Made by a program: the position numbers and the translations under genes. A model generated the notes under the pieces. It had not been told where the DNA came from. It saw only the letters and a list, made by a program, of their open reading frames with translations, and did no database searches. Positions 20,599 through 32,886 of a stretch of DNA of 64,000 nucleotides are shown one piece after another. Each line of letters starts with the position of its first letter. The stretch's first letter is position 1. This DNA comes from Cycas panzhihuaensis (taxonomy: Eukaryota; Cycadophyta): contig CM041465.1 of NCBI GenBank assembly GCA_023213395.1, forward strand, positions 23,002,001-23,066,000, in the 5' to 3' direction.

Positions 20599-21753
20599 TA
20601 CTTGCTTTGTAGCCTAGCAGCCCCTTTGGAAAGGGCAAGGAACTTTGTGATTGCAGGTTTTCTGCACCACTTGCAGAGAAAGGTAAACGGCAATAATCCA
20701 GGTGTGTTTCTTGGTCTCCTTTTCTTTGGTTGTTCCAATCTTTGTATAGTTCCTTTTTCCTTTGTGTTTTTTCTTACTTCTTTCCTTTTGGTTTGGGGGA
20801 GGTAAGGAAACCCCTACGCTGCTCATGCATCGAGAGAAGGAAAAGAGGAAGCGGGTGTAGTGCAAGACTAAGGTCAGATTTCAGCTACATCACTCTTCCA
20901 GGTATGCCACTTTTATTCCGTTGGTATTTTCTTACTTCTTTTAGCTTGTATGTTTACATGAAAAGATATAAGGGAATAAAGTAAAAAGGGACCAACTTGT
21001 ATCATCATCTTGCACAGTAGTTTACATTTTAGGAAAGAGCATCCATTAGGGGATATCCCCTCTCTTATTTCGTTCAATTACATTGTCATGCACTTTGTAT
21101 GATATCTTGGTTTATCTCTTTGTTTCTCCTTCCCTTGTTTAAAATGAAATGAGAGTGAAGATTTATTTTTGAGGGAAAAGTATATTTATTGTTCTTCACA
21201 CATATATGCTTTACATACCTCCCTTCTGCACACATATATAACTAGTCTCTGCCCCATTGCTACATATAGAGATTAGACCCCCTCACATGCAGAGTGGTGG
21301 GAACTCCTTCTACTACCACTCTTTGTCCGTCCAACATCCTTTTTAGGTGGGTTAGCCCTTAAAGGACCCATCCCCTAAGACCTTCCCCCATTTACCTCAT
21401 CATACCTACACACATCTCATCTACATCCTTTATCCTTTTTTCCATGAGGATTTGCTTCCTTGTTGGATCTTACCTTCTTCTTTCAGCCATCCAAGGGTGG
21501 GAAGACCCTTGTTTTGAGGTTACTCGGGTAATCGAGGACATCCCTCACCTACGCTCCCCTTCAAAATCAAAAGTGAAGTTACCTAGAGGAGGTCATACAC
21601 CATTCGTGGGTCCCAAACTTACGTTCTGATGCATTGATGCCCTATGTGGGTGCTTCCTTGCACTTGTTGGTTTGATCCCCTCATTTCTGAGCCTTCTGTT
21701 GATAGTCTTAATCCCAACTAGATGTAGTTACCATCCCCATAGATGTGATTCTA

Positions 21754-21834
21754 GATACCAAAAAAGGATGTAGCACCAACAGGAAGGGAGAGAGGATTAA
21801 TCCCTTATTGGCAGGTCCCCATTATGGTCTCTAG
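21754..21834. other. Head-to-head junction of LTR G and element F leader
   Basis: From the right, the minus strand reads the decayed primer site and first ~65 bases of the internal region of element F (GAGACCATAATGGGGACC..., matching the D leader). From the left, LTR G ends at 21753 and its own primer-like site follows. The two meet at about 21755-21770, so F is truncated right after its leader. Confidence 0.55.
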
Positions 21835-24800
21835 TGGAATTGCACCTTTAGGGGGAGAGGGTAACTAAATTTGGACGAGATCAAGCCAAATAACAAGCAG
21901 TTTCAATGGCTAAGGATCAATGATGACAAGCAAAGGAAATCACCCATAAATAGCATATGTGCATCAGAATGCAGGTTCGGGACTTGCAAATGGTGCACAA
22001 ACTCCTTTGAGGCAACTCTTCCTTGATTAGGAGTGATCGATAGGTGAGGGATATCCTCGGTTTCCCGAGTAACCTCAAAATGGAGAGCCCCCTCATCCTT
22101 AGGTGGCTGAAGGAGGGAGGAAAGAGAGAGCAAGGGAATGGCTCCTTGCGTAGAAAAGGAGTATGGAGGGGATGGCTTTAGTAGAAAAGAATATCAGCAC
22201 ATGTATGTGAGGGGTTAGGAGGATGACTAATCTCACAGGTTAGGTATCGACCCAAAGGCCGCACTAAAGTAGTCTAACCAAAATAAGTGGAGAAGGTTAA
22301 AGAAAACGGCCTTGAAAGGGGGATGCCCTTAAGGTGCCAAACCTAAGAGGATCTTAGGGGTAGGAACCAATAACAAAAATGTCTCAATATTTATGTTTGT
22401 TAGTTACAATATAGAGTGATGAAGGGGGGATGTAGTGCATGTAGCAATGTGTCCTTATATGTAAGAAGTTACTTCTCAAAGCAAGAAAACAATATGAAGT
22501 TCTCACTTATTTACTCATACATGTAACCTCACTCTCATTATCTTTTACATGCAAAAAAAGAAAGATAACAAAGGATAGCTATATAGTGCAAAACATATGT
22601 AAAGGATGCAAGTTGGCTAAGCAACGCGACAAGGCAGACATGCAAATGTGTAGTGTTCTTACTACATGCACTTTACTAAGAAAGTAAGCAAACTAGTTAA
22701 GTGTAAATAACCTAAACTAGTTCTTCCTTTTTTCCTTTTCCCTAAATGATGTACAAGTGAAAGGAAGAAATCAAGGAAAGGAGCGAAAGGCATACCCAGA
22801 ATACGACGGTTGAAAGTAGCGTTGCCCTTGTTGTGCTTGCTATCCTCATCCTTCTTCAACCATGGATGGTGTGATAGAATGGTGTCGACAAAGAAGGGTA
22901 TAGGATCCCCTTACCTTCCTCTAAATCAAAGGAAAAGAAAGTAATGCAAGGAAATACAAAGGTAATTACCACTCTATCTTGCAACTTTTGAAAGCCAAAA
23001 AGAAATGATGGTTGGAAGGATGGGGACATACCTGGAATGGAATCCCCTTCTTCCTCTCCATGCGTAACAAGAAAAACCTGTAACCAAATGAGGTTTGCCC
23101 TTTCCCAAGGGGCGCTAAACATACGTAGGATAAATGTACAATATGGAGAATGATATGATGCACTTATCTTAGTCAAAAGAAATATTTTCACTGCAATATC
23201 ACTTCTTGTTCCTTCTATGTTATTTAATAAATAATATAGGAGAAGGGGGGGCAAAAAAGAGGAGGATGGTTAGCGTCAGAATGGCTAACCCTCCAGCTCA
23301 AAAATGCTCCACGCTATCCAAGTACTAAGAAAGATGAGGGAAGGTGAATGCAGTAAACTCTTGGAATACAAGCAAACTAGTTACAAACGATATTGTAATT
23401 ATTGTCAATGTTGCAAAAGTTGCAAAGCACAACTTTTGCAACCCTAACAAGGCCTAAAACTAAGAGACAAGCAAGGTATGGAATGGGGTTGAAATCCCAC
23501 TCATGTAGGGCTTGCAAGGCTAGTAGTAAGTGGAGCAATGGGCTATCTACGCTGCTATCAGCAATGACCTTCTTTCCAACAGCTCTTTGAAAACCCAAGG
23601 GAGGCACGAAGAAGGAAGAGGTGAGGAGAGAAGGGAGTTGCTCTTCAGGAGAAGGCTTGCTAGGTACAAAACCCTGTCTTTGCTCCTTTCACTCTCTGTG
23701 AGTACCTCTTCCTTATTGCCTCCTTGGAGAAACTATAAAGGAGTGACAAGGAAAAAAGAAACAAGCAAGAAGGGGAGGGTTTACCTCCCATTTGTAGTAG
23801 AAAAAGCAGAAGAAAGATGTTGTAAAAATATTGATAAATGAAGTTTGTATTACTTAAAGAAAGGAAAAAATAAAATGTTGGCTTAGAGGTACCTACTATA
23901 AGTAGATTAGAGGAAGATCTACTTATGAAACAAGGGAGAGAAGCCAACCCTATGGGGGTTCAGAGGTGAAACCCCAAAGGAGCAACAAGTTGGAAGGAAA
24001 CTGGAGTGAAAAGGAAAATATGAACTTGATGAAGCACTTGGAGTGTATCCTTCCCTTGACTAGCCACATTGTAGGCCTGCTACTACATATCTGGAGCTGC
24101 AGGAGGCTGGTAGCTGGTTAAGAAGTTGATGTAGCAGGCTTGTCCTATTACATGGCATTTTTGGAGAAAGTTATGTGAAGAATGAGTGAGAGAGAGATCT
24201 AGAGAGGGGAAATGAGGGTATTTTTGGGTTTTTAAGCCTAACCCTAGCTCAATCGAGTGATTAGGGTTTGACCTGGGCCAAAGGTAAGTCGCTACCATAT
24301 GGAAATTTTATAAAAAATGTAAAATTAGTCATGGAAGATTAAAAAAATAATTATGGATAGTCACCCTATAGTAAACTTCGCAGTACCGCAAAGTTTGCAG
24401 TGGTACTGCGATGTTTATCACGGTGCGATAGATTCATAAGGGAAAATAAAGATAGAGGAACCTAGAAGCTCTAAAAAAGGGGAAATTCAGGCCTAGAGGG
24501 GTATGGTACTATGTCCAAATCATAGGAAAAAGTTGTGGGGCTAAGGGAAGCCTACAACAGACAAGTACTAACGACGAGAAGTTCCCAGAAAAATCCACAA
24601 ATAGGTGGGGGATGCCAACCAAGCCTGGGCGAGGTACTAGGGGTCATGGTGCGTTGATGGGTGATGTGATCAGGCTATAAAGGCCAAGTGGTACTTAGGA
24701 ATATTATGGAGACACGGAGGAGGGTTGTAGAGTGCCATGGGATACATATCCCTAGATTGTCATAGGATAAAAGTGATATGATGTGAAAATAGACAAGCAA

Positions 24801-24957
24801 TAGATGCATAATGACCATGCAGTGAGTCAATCATCATGTAATGTAAATGAAATGCTTCAATCTACCTTTCTTAGAATTGACAAAGGTAAGGGATAAAAGC
24901 ATACCTGTGCTTACCTAAGTCGACTCGCCTATGTCCATTCCTAGTAGCTAGGAAACA
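21835..24957 (-). repeat. LTR F, type II, 5' LTR of a truncated element
   Basis: Plus-orientation ends TGGAATTGCACC and AGCTAGGAAACA match the type II LTR ends. The GTACCGC/AAAGTTTGC motif (24363-24428) and the telo-box pair (24238-24269) are at the expected place. At 3123 bp it is longer than the D LTR (2726 bp), probably through small insertions. Nothing coding is supported inside it. The minus frames at 22856-23254 are not conserved in other LTR copies. Confidence 0.8.
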
Positions 24958-25209
24958 CCTTCCAATCCTTGCAACATCAAATAATAAACCAAGAGAGAGG
25001 TATGATATGAAGGTAAGATGGGTTCTCAAGAAACAATAGCATGTGCTTATGGAATCATATGGTTGTATGGATAAATATTAGAGTGGAAGGTGCATGCACC
25101 TTGAGATTTAACACCATATGGCTTTGGGAGGGGGTTACTCGATGAGTAAGGAGGTGCAAAAGTTGATAACCACACCTATAACCCTTCTCAAAACTCCCTA
25201 CAACAGTTG
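24958..25209. other. Flank between LTR F and element D
   Basis: 250 bp with no open frame and no match that I can place to the other elements. It is contiguous with 51960 onward before the insertion of D. Confidence 0.5.
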
Positions 25210-25214
25210 GTGTG

Positions 25215-25499
25215 TGGATGCACATCTACGGGATAACCACCTAGCTAAGTAGGAATAGCGAGGATGATCGATAACAGTATCAAGATGCGGATAGAAATCT
25301 ACAAGCAAGGCGAGTACCACACAGGGTGCCTCGTACACCGGAGCGTGAGTTCGAGACTTGCAGATAATACCCAACTACCTAAAGGTGGTTCCCCACTTCA
25401 GCTATGAAGAGGGAAGGCGAAAAGGTAGCCTGGATAGATCTAGGAGGAGGGTCCTCCCACCCTTGGATGGCCGGAAGAGGAGAAAGAGAATCCTCGAAG
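25215..25499 (-). repeat. 3' LTR of element D, left segment
   Basis: First 285 bp (in plus coordinates) of the D 3' LTR, aligning to 49229-49512. Interrupted at 25500 by the duplicated GTTTC and element C. Confidence 0.9.
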
Positions 25500-25504
25500 G
25501 TTTC

Positions 25505-28063
25505 TGAAACGCTCTCCACGGGGCAATGATCCAACGCCTAGCGGGAAGGACACAAAACCACAGGGTTAATAGGCTAAAGAACGAGGATCATACCTCGCGG
25601 GACGTCCGTCTTGCCGAGCGCGGCACGGATCGCAAGGTGCCCTGGTTGCTTCCTGTAGGCTGCAAGGCGAGACCCTCCTACCCTTGGATGGCCGGAAGGG
25701 AAAAGGAACTCGCACCGCTACTTCTCAAGGCGATGAGAAAGCTGAAGGGTAACCAACCAAACGCGTCGCAGTAAGATATGTGCAAGAGTGGCTAAAGGGG
25801 ATCGGTCAAAGAATCTCGAGACACTATAGTGTGCGGTGTAGCAAAGAAAGCGCACGTAAAGCAAATGTAAAGCAAAAAGCAAGTACAAAATAAATAGTTA
25901 TTTCTTTTCCTTTTCCTTATATTTCTCTAACTACCAAAGCAAGCGTAAAGAAACGTAAGAGCGAGAAAAAGGAGTATGAAGGGTGAGCGAGAATACCGAT
26001 CCGTGGTTGAAATGAGACGCAGTGTCCGCTCCATGGTTGCGCTTCCTCCGTCGTCCTCCTCGTATGCGACGCTTGGTTAAGCGGTGATGGGGATCACTTA
26101 CCTCCCGAAAGCAAATAAGCACTAACTAAACCGAAATGATGTAAAATAAAGCTCAAACGGTATACACAAAGGGAAAACGTGCCAAGCAAGTGTCGACCCA
26201 AGAATGGGTCGACCTTATGCGCCCCTCGTCCCGAACGCCTCCCCGAAGCAAATAAGCGGAATACCTTCCTCTCGAAAGAGAGGCTACGAGATGCCAAAAG
26301 ATATATGTATATATGTTGCAAGTAACGCGAACTAAGTTTAAAAGATATGCCTAAATGCTAACATGCAATGAAAGAAGCAAAGTCACACGATAAGCATGCC
26401 AAGGTCACATACCACAAACGCACCCCAAATGGGGTTGAGTATAGCCTCGGGATGGCTAACTCACCCACGAGAGGTCTCCACAGGATGTAAGGGAAACGAT
26501 GCTAGCATGCGACAAAAGATCATGGAGCAACGGGTAGCATATGCCAAGGTAAACACTCAACCGATTCTCTCTCAAGCCTCTAGCCCTACCTCTTAAGCAA
26601 AAGCGGAAATAAAGGGGAGAGGAAAAGGGACTAACCCTTGGGGAGTAGGACTGGCAATGGGGGCGGAACCCGCCTAATCTCCTCAAACCCTCGTGTAACC
26701 CTTATGCTGGTTTGCCCAAGAAATGGTGAAAGAGAAGGATGGGAGAAGGAGGGTGAGTGGAAGAAAAGAATGGGAAACTAAGCCTATCCTCGGGTGACAC
26801 TCTAATAAGCCACAAATACTATGGTTCCTTGCATCAACCTATTAAGGGGAAACCAAGAAAATGCATATATAAAAGGAAGCAAAGAGTTGCAAGTGAAATA
26901 ATACAAAAAACAAGCAAAACACCAAAGAAATGACACCAAATACCTCAAATGATGAAGGAGGAGTGCATGTGAGCACTTGGCAACTTGGAGCAGCGGTCCA
27001 AGAGATGCCTATGAAGCAATGTAGCATGTCCCTTGCAAGAGAGAGGAGTGGTGGAGCCTCATGCAAAAAGGTGAGACGGAAATGGTTCCTTGCAATGGTT
27101 TTCTTGGTGCAAAATCCTCTTGGAGGCCTTCAATATGTGTGAGGAGGAAGAGTGCTTGTATTGGAGCTCTGTGAGGGGCAAGAATGGCCTCAGATCTCCA
27201 AAGATAGCACCCTTGGTGCCTCTCGTCCCACAAATTGTTGAAAGGTCTCTCTTGTTCTTGTTTGTTTTTCTTGTCTTTTGTGAAGAAAACTTGAGAGGAG
27301 AGTGAAGTAGAGAGTAGAAAAATTCATTCAATAATTATCATAATGAGGCAAATGAGTGAAAAAAGAGTTTTTATGTCTTGAGTGAAGCAAGTGAACGTTG
27401 GGGCCTCGCGCCCAACTGTTAGAGCCACGCTGCGTTCATGAAAAATCGCGCCATCGTCAGCGTGTTCTTTTTTCAAATTTTAAGCAGTCAGATGCAGAAC
27501 TTGGCGGTCTGCTTAAGTTTACCGCGCGGACTAGTACCGGCACCAAGAACTTTGTGGTACCGCTAAGTTTGCAGATCAGACTAAATTTTAAAAAAGAGAA
27601 AAATGCAACCTAAAAGTCATAAAAATCGCTTTTAAGGTAAGAACAAGGGTGAGCATGAATTAAATCAATCGGGGAAGGCCCGTGCAAAGGGCAAGTACTT
27701 AAAATGGTGCAAAGAGACCTAACTAAGGGTTAAACCAGGCTTAGAAAGGGTTTGCGACATAAGTGGCACGCTGTAACACGCATAAACAGGCCGGCAAAAG
27801 CATCCCGAAAGACCATGGAGACGTCGTGGGTGGTTGTACGCCATACGGGTGTCGCATTCACGATGAATGCCCCTGTGAGTCGTCATAGGCTAAAGGTGCC
27901 GTTAGGCACATGCATAATGAATAAGCAATCAAACAGTGCATATGGACAGCACATGTCAATCAAACCATTCCCAATTCGCGGCGATCATAAGTAAGCAAAG
28001 TAAAGGCATATACCGCACAAACCCGGTCGATCGTCGCGAAGTCCATTCCCGATGGCGGGAACA
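25505..28063 (-). repeat. 3' LTR of element C, type I
   Basis: Plus ends TGAAACGCTCTCC and GGCGGGAACA. Aligns along its length with the C 5' LTR and, in reverse complement, with the H LTR and the solo LTR. The minus frame of 150 residues at 27956-28408 crosses the LTR end and is not a gene. Confidence 0.92.
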
Positions 28064-28880
28064 TCGCTTCGCGCAGAGCCTCACCGCCGAGCGTAATGTG
28101 ATGGCGAATGTCAACCAAGAAACATGAGTAGCACATGCATATACATATAAACAATAAAGGGCAGCACGTGGTCCAAGGGTGCGGGCAAGTGTCGTGGCGG
28201 AACGCGTGGACAAGGGCGACAGAGACGAGGACAACGTAGGGGGCCTCACGCGTCGCCTAAACATCGAGCCGGGCAAGCAAGAAGAACGGGATGCCCCCGT
28301 TGCCAAGATGCAACGTGAAGTAAGAGGGCATCCGGCAAAGAGAGCAAGCATATCTAACCGACAGCAACCGGAGACTTGGGCACGGGCTGGCCAGACAAGC
28401 CTCCACATGAAATGGTGTGTATCATGTATGATAGAGGTAGCATGTATGATTTATTTTTGTAAATGAATATTTTTGTATGTTGTAAACGTAAATATGCTGT
28501 AAATATTTGTTTGTTTTAGAAATGCAAATGTATATGTTTTGTTGTAAAGTTTTGTAAATATGCAGGTTTTCGTTGTAGATATTTTATTGAAAGTATGCAG
28601 GTGTTTCCTTCCATGTATGGCCATATGTCTAACAGGAGCACACACATCCACCGTGAGTAGAGGCGATCGAGAGGTGTGAGGTTAGAGGATGGGGCGACAT
28701 ACATGTCCACGAGGGAGCATAGCGGAATGTGCAAAGGAAACGACAAGCATGGAAAGGGGGAGTAACGATACTCCACAGCGTCGTCCTAATTTGGGGAATG
28801 CCCAAAATAGGAAGACAAAGGTTCCCAAGAGCACGCGGGAACGCGGGTTCCATGAGGAACCGTAAGCAAACCGAAGAAAT
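28064..28880 (-). other. 3' internal region of element C, cassette deleted
   Basis: Bases 28064-28400 align to D 37894-38170 (region next to the polypurine tract); 28420-28880 align to D 42040-42370 (region after pol). The 3.9 kb between these points in D, which hold the second RNase H and antisense PMD gene, are absent, so the deletion joins near 28400-28420. No open frame of its own is supported. Confidence 0.7.
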
Positions 28881-29101
28881 CCATCTTAAATTGCCATTCC
28901 ACCCGTGGTTGGGAGGAATGAGAACAATTTGAGATGGTAGTTTAGGCTCGTTTCGGAGCACGAATCCATCTTAAATTGCCATTCAACCCGTGGTTGGGAA
29001 AAATGGGAACAATTCAAAATGGTAGTTTAGGCTCGTTTGAGAAGAACTATCTTAAATTGCCATTCCACGTGGTTGGGAGGAATGGGAACAATTTAAAATG
29101 G
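28881..29101 (-). repeat. Three tandem copies of the post-pol hairpin, element C
   Basis: Units at 28881-28937, 28966-29022 and 29047-29101 (periods 85 and 81 bp). Each has CCATCTTAAATTGCCATTC at the left and its near complement GGGAACAATTTAAAATGG at the right, with loop CCCGTGGTTGGG. B1 and D have one copy each. The copies differ at few positions, and the base-paired arms are kept. Confidence 0.85.
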
Positions 29102-29129
29102 TAGTTTAGGCTCGTTTGAGCACGAGGAG

Positions 29130-30330
29130 AGGAAGAGGTGTGCTAGACCCCATAAAGGTAGGGGTAGTCACACGCAGGTAGGAGATAAGTGACGAAGAGT
29201 AGGGGCAGTGTCGCTAAGCCTACTAGTAAACTCACTATGGTCGGAATCAGATGGGTGCAACGGACTTGGCACGCGACGGATCGCATGGCAAGGTTGCATA
29301 CGAGTAAGAGTGGCTTTAGTCTGAGGTAAGGATCTAGAGCGTGAAGAAGTGCCTCTGAGTGGCTCGTCGGCCGACGGGCGCCTCACGTGGGACCACTCAG
29401 GGAGGCCGAGGAGGTAAAATAAATGGCCGGTTTAGGACCGGCGGCTCAGGAGCCAATGTAGAATGAGGAAGAGCGGGAATATCCGATCGAGATATTCCCC
29501 TAGGTGCTCGTGAAACCAGGGTGACACGTCGAGGAGAGGGCCCATAACCCTCGCTATCCGAATCAGAATCACTCATGGCGGCTAAATGGCAAGTAACCAC
29601 CTCGCCAATAGGGGGAAAGCTAGCTAGGTTTGGGTCATGACGTGGCATAGGGCTCGGCCCGATGAAGGTCGGTCTCCTCAAACAAAGGTCCCACGGAAGG
29701 GTAGCCTCCTCAAGATCATTATCTTCATCATCGAAAACAGCCTGGCAGGCTGGATGAGAGGTGTGAGACGGCATTGGCTCACGGGCGACAACTTTAACTT
29801 GTCCTTCATGGATAAATTTAAGTTGCCCCATCGCGTGGAGCAGATCGCTCCCATCCTGGTCGAGCCATGGTCGCCCAACAAGAGGTTGTACTCCACATCG
29901 ACGCCAGTCGGCAACCCGACAAACCGCTTTCCCTCCTAAGGTGAGGGATAGGTGATCGCCCCGGAGGGACTTCTCGGCCCCATCATACCCTTGGCATTTC
30001 AAGGGACAGACTAAGAGCTACTATGCCTAGCTCCTTGAGCATACGCACAGGCATAGCATTAACCGAGGAGCCATTATCTACAATGGTCCTCTTTACGATA
30101 CAATCAGGAGTGTCAATGGTAATGACGGGTAATGCAAGAGCTTCTCCGCTTCGGGAGATGGGAGATCTCTGGGATCAAATGAGATGATAGGTGGCCCATG
30201 GGAGGTAGCACCTATCGCATGGATGGAAGCATCTTGTTGGCCAAGAGCTTCAAGAAGAAGAGCACGTTGCTCAGGGCAGCTTCTCAAGACGTCCATCAAG
30301 GACATTCCCGCAGCGACGGTATAGAGCTCG
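29130..30330 (-). pseudogene. Protease region, element C
   Basis: Sense: GATSHGPPIISFDPRDLP, TPDCIVKRTIVDNGSSVNAMP (intact D-N-G retropepsin active site), then WQ/KCQGYDGAEKSLRG and LVGRPWLDQDG in the 201-residue frame 29397-30002, followed by an acidic Ser/Asp-rich spacer (MSDSDSDSEGYG). Frame breaks separate the active site from the second block. Past about 29130 the sequence joins the post-pol region, so the rest of pol is deleted. Confidence 0.75.
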
Positions 30331-32735
30331 TCAACAATAGAAAGGGTTTACCCTTCCCGTGGGTTGGGTAGCGCCCTTCTAAAGTTGAATCGACCGGGCG
30401 ACGGAATAGTCTTGGGAAGCCGAGGAATCTCCTGAGGAATAGCTTCCTGAGGAGGATCAAGGTGAGATGTGGATGAAGAGGCACCACCGCCTCTTTAGCG
30501 CCTGGGACCAAGTTAAGGCATATAACCTGAGTGGTCTCAAGCAATTGGACAACCTTCTTTCCCTTGTAGAGGGACCGCGAAGGTGATGGAGCACGGCGGT
30601 CGTGGGAGCCAAGGGGAAGATGACCTTCACACCCTTCCCTCTACCATGCGAGGCGAGAATCGGAGATCTATCCCGACTGTCAGTATCTTTGTTGAACATC
30701 GCGACCACGCTCCCCATGTTTGGGGAACGGGTCTCTATAAACAGTCGATCGAGGTTAGGTCTCGATGCTCGCTTAGGGACGAGTCGCGTGGGTGCCGTGC
30801 CCGCAACGCATCGTCATGGAAACACTCCCGTGGATGGAACACCAACTCTTCTCAAGGGGGATCGGTCCTCCTTGCTTGAGAAGATCGGGTGTTACCCCTT
30901 TGGGGGCATCGCACGAAGTCTGCCGAGCAGTCTATGGGAGGTAGGTGACGAAGGAGGTTGGAGTTTTAGCTCCTCATCGCTCGCTCAAATGAGCGAATGG
31001 CGAGGTAAGCGGATCTAGGGTCCTCTCGGTCGGATGAGAGGTGGACTAGCTGGCCGCCAAGGTGTGGTCTCCTTATTTGGAGGAGGCGCCTCGCGGCGTT
31101 GCGAGGGCTTGGGAGGTTTCTCGAGACCGCTGATCTCAATAGCCTCCAAAGCTAAACACCTCGAGATGGCGTAGTCACACGTGGTTGCCCCCATCTTGAG
31201 GATTTCCACATGCACTTCGGGCGCATCGACAAAGAGATCCTCTTCAACTCCTCGTGCAATGTGGCCTTGGTGGAGTGAAGGAGGTCGTGAAAGCGCCGCA
31301 CAAAGTCACGGCTCATCTCATCGTGACCTTGTTTGAGCGACAAAGCGCCTTCATTCCGCCTCGAATGGACGGGTTATGTCAAAGTAGTTGACGAACCTCG
31401 CCCACTAGCCGGAATGAGGAGATCGAATGGGCCTAGGCAGAGAACCACTTGAGGGCGCCGCCCGCAAGGATCGCGGAAGAGCTTCATCAAGATGTGGTCG
31501 AGGGCCCAATAGTCAATGCACGCCATGGAAAAGTCAAGACATGCTCTATTGTCTCGCGACGAAGTCCCATCAAATTTGGGGACTTCGTGAGGATGAGGCG
31601 GCAAGTTAGTTCTCAACGCCTCACAGACAAGGGCGCCGACCTATAGTCCACGAAGGACGGTCCTTGCTCGGGCTAAGGGATCGACAGTCAAAGGGATGGA
31701 TGGGGGTGGCACACCCATCCCCCCTTGGAAAGAGGCCCCTTGTTGGAAAGGGGCCGCGGTAGCAACTCGAAAGGAGGCGCGCTCCTCAGGCCGACGCAGC
31801 AGCCAGGAGTCGCTACCGACGCCGGAACAGAGGGTGAGGGATTCCGGGTTTTGCCCATATGGGCCACCCGTAGGTGGCGCGACCCCATATGGGTGCAACG
31901 TCCACTCCATGACAGTGGAGGTGGTTTCCCTCGCCGCCCCTCAAGGTTGTGACGTAGCCTGGGGCACGAAAGAGAAGGACCACCAACCGTTCGACGCACG
32001 AGGAGTGGGTCCTACATGGTCGGGCGCGCGGCAGGGGCCTCGAGGCCTACTAGGGAACGCGCGGCGCCACGCTCGGCGGTGGCACGCGGCGCTTGGTTTG
32101 AGCAAGGCATACTAACCCCGAGTTGAGGGAAAGATGCGCCGCTACGGTCCCGAGGAAGTGGGACCACGACTAGATTCGCAAGCGCAACACTCGCCTTAGA
32201 GCCGGGTAGACACCAGATAGACGTGTGTGCGCAAGGACGATCAATCGTCAGAGATGACGTGGGCATGGATGAGGAAGACGCCACGCTATGTAGCATCTCC
32301 GTTAACCATCTAGAGGCGGTTGGCGAATCGCCGAAAGTACTCAAGCGCCCGACCGCTACGGCGGAGGGGTATCCTCATAGCCATACGAGGTCGGGACTTC
32401 GAAGTAGGGGACCCCTCGTGGCGCCTCCTCGTAAGGCTCGCTGGGGTGGCGTCTCACGAGTAGCCGGATCTTCCACCGCATGAGTGGAAGGCTCAAAATC
32501 TTCGGTGGAAATGGTCATCGTGGTAATAGATGGAATCGCCTCACGGTGGATTCCGGACCGACGAAGGGAACTCGAGTTCCCAAGTCATGGCATGGTAGGC
32601 CCAATCGGACGGTAACCTTCCATTGCCGAAACCGGGCTCGACGATGGAATGAAACGCGACGATTGGTCTTCTAACAACGGCGAAACCTCGCGAAGCGCCG
32701 AGAACGTCAGATGCAACGCCCGCGAGCGTTGTTAG
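30331..32735 (-). pseudogene. Gag, element C
   Basis: Collinear with gag of D and H, in many short frames. Visible: GVAPPTGGPYGQN (31641-31910), ALRTNLPPHPHEVPKFDG (31374-31616 and upstream), MACIDYWALDHILMKLF, VEILKMGATTCDYAISRCLALEAIE (31015-31215), and a zinc-knuckle region near 30820. The expected start codon (ATG in B1, D and H) reads ATC here (near 32732). Frequent 1-6 bp indels break the frame. Confidence 0.75.
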
Positions 32736-32866
32736 AAAAGCGAAAAGGAAAAGGAAGGAAAGCATCGCAAACCCGCTGGGGTTGCCCAACTCAAAACACA
32801 AAATGCGAGCCTACCTAAAGGCAAGAGCACCAACACGGCGGGAAGTGATCTAGCTCCTCATCCGGG

Positions 32867-32884
32867 CCCCCAAGATGGTCGCCA
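32867..32884 (-). other. Primer-binding site, element C
   Basis: Sense TGGCGACCATCTTGGGGG, close to the site of H (TGGCGACCATACTGGGATCG) and D. The TGGCGACC start fits the 3' end of a tRNA-Arg type, the primer reported for Ogre/Tat elements; the exact tRNA is an inference. Confidence 0.7.
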
Positions 32885-32886
32885 AA

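Larger units (their letters stand above)
17578..21753 (+). repeat. LTR G, plus-oriented, left part beyond B1
   Basis: Plus-oriented type II LTR sequence into which B1 is inserted. It matches the reverse complement of B1, D and F LTRs: the GTACCAC/AAAGTTTACC motif (18066-18127), CAACCCTAATC and TAGGGTTAGGTATAAAG, and the end GATGTGATTCTA at 21753, followed by a degenerate primer site (GATACCAAAAAAGGAT). It contains a 1.2-kb tandem repeat and a TA/GA microsatellite. The left end lies left of B1, outside the window. Confidence 0.7.

Noticed and set aside
20457-20738. ORFs with Ile-Tyr or Glu-Arg repeats
   Set aside because: Produced by the TA/GA microsatellite.
27956-28408. 150-residue minus-strand ORF
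   Set aside because: Spans the boundary between the C 3' LTR and interior; the same stretch in D has no matching frame.
28881-29101. Possible CRISPR-like array
   Set aside because: Three units with short similar spacers in a retrotransposon; each unit is a hairpin also present singly in other copies, and no cas genes exist in a plant nuclear genome.
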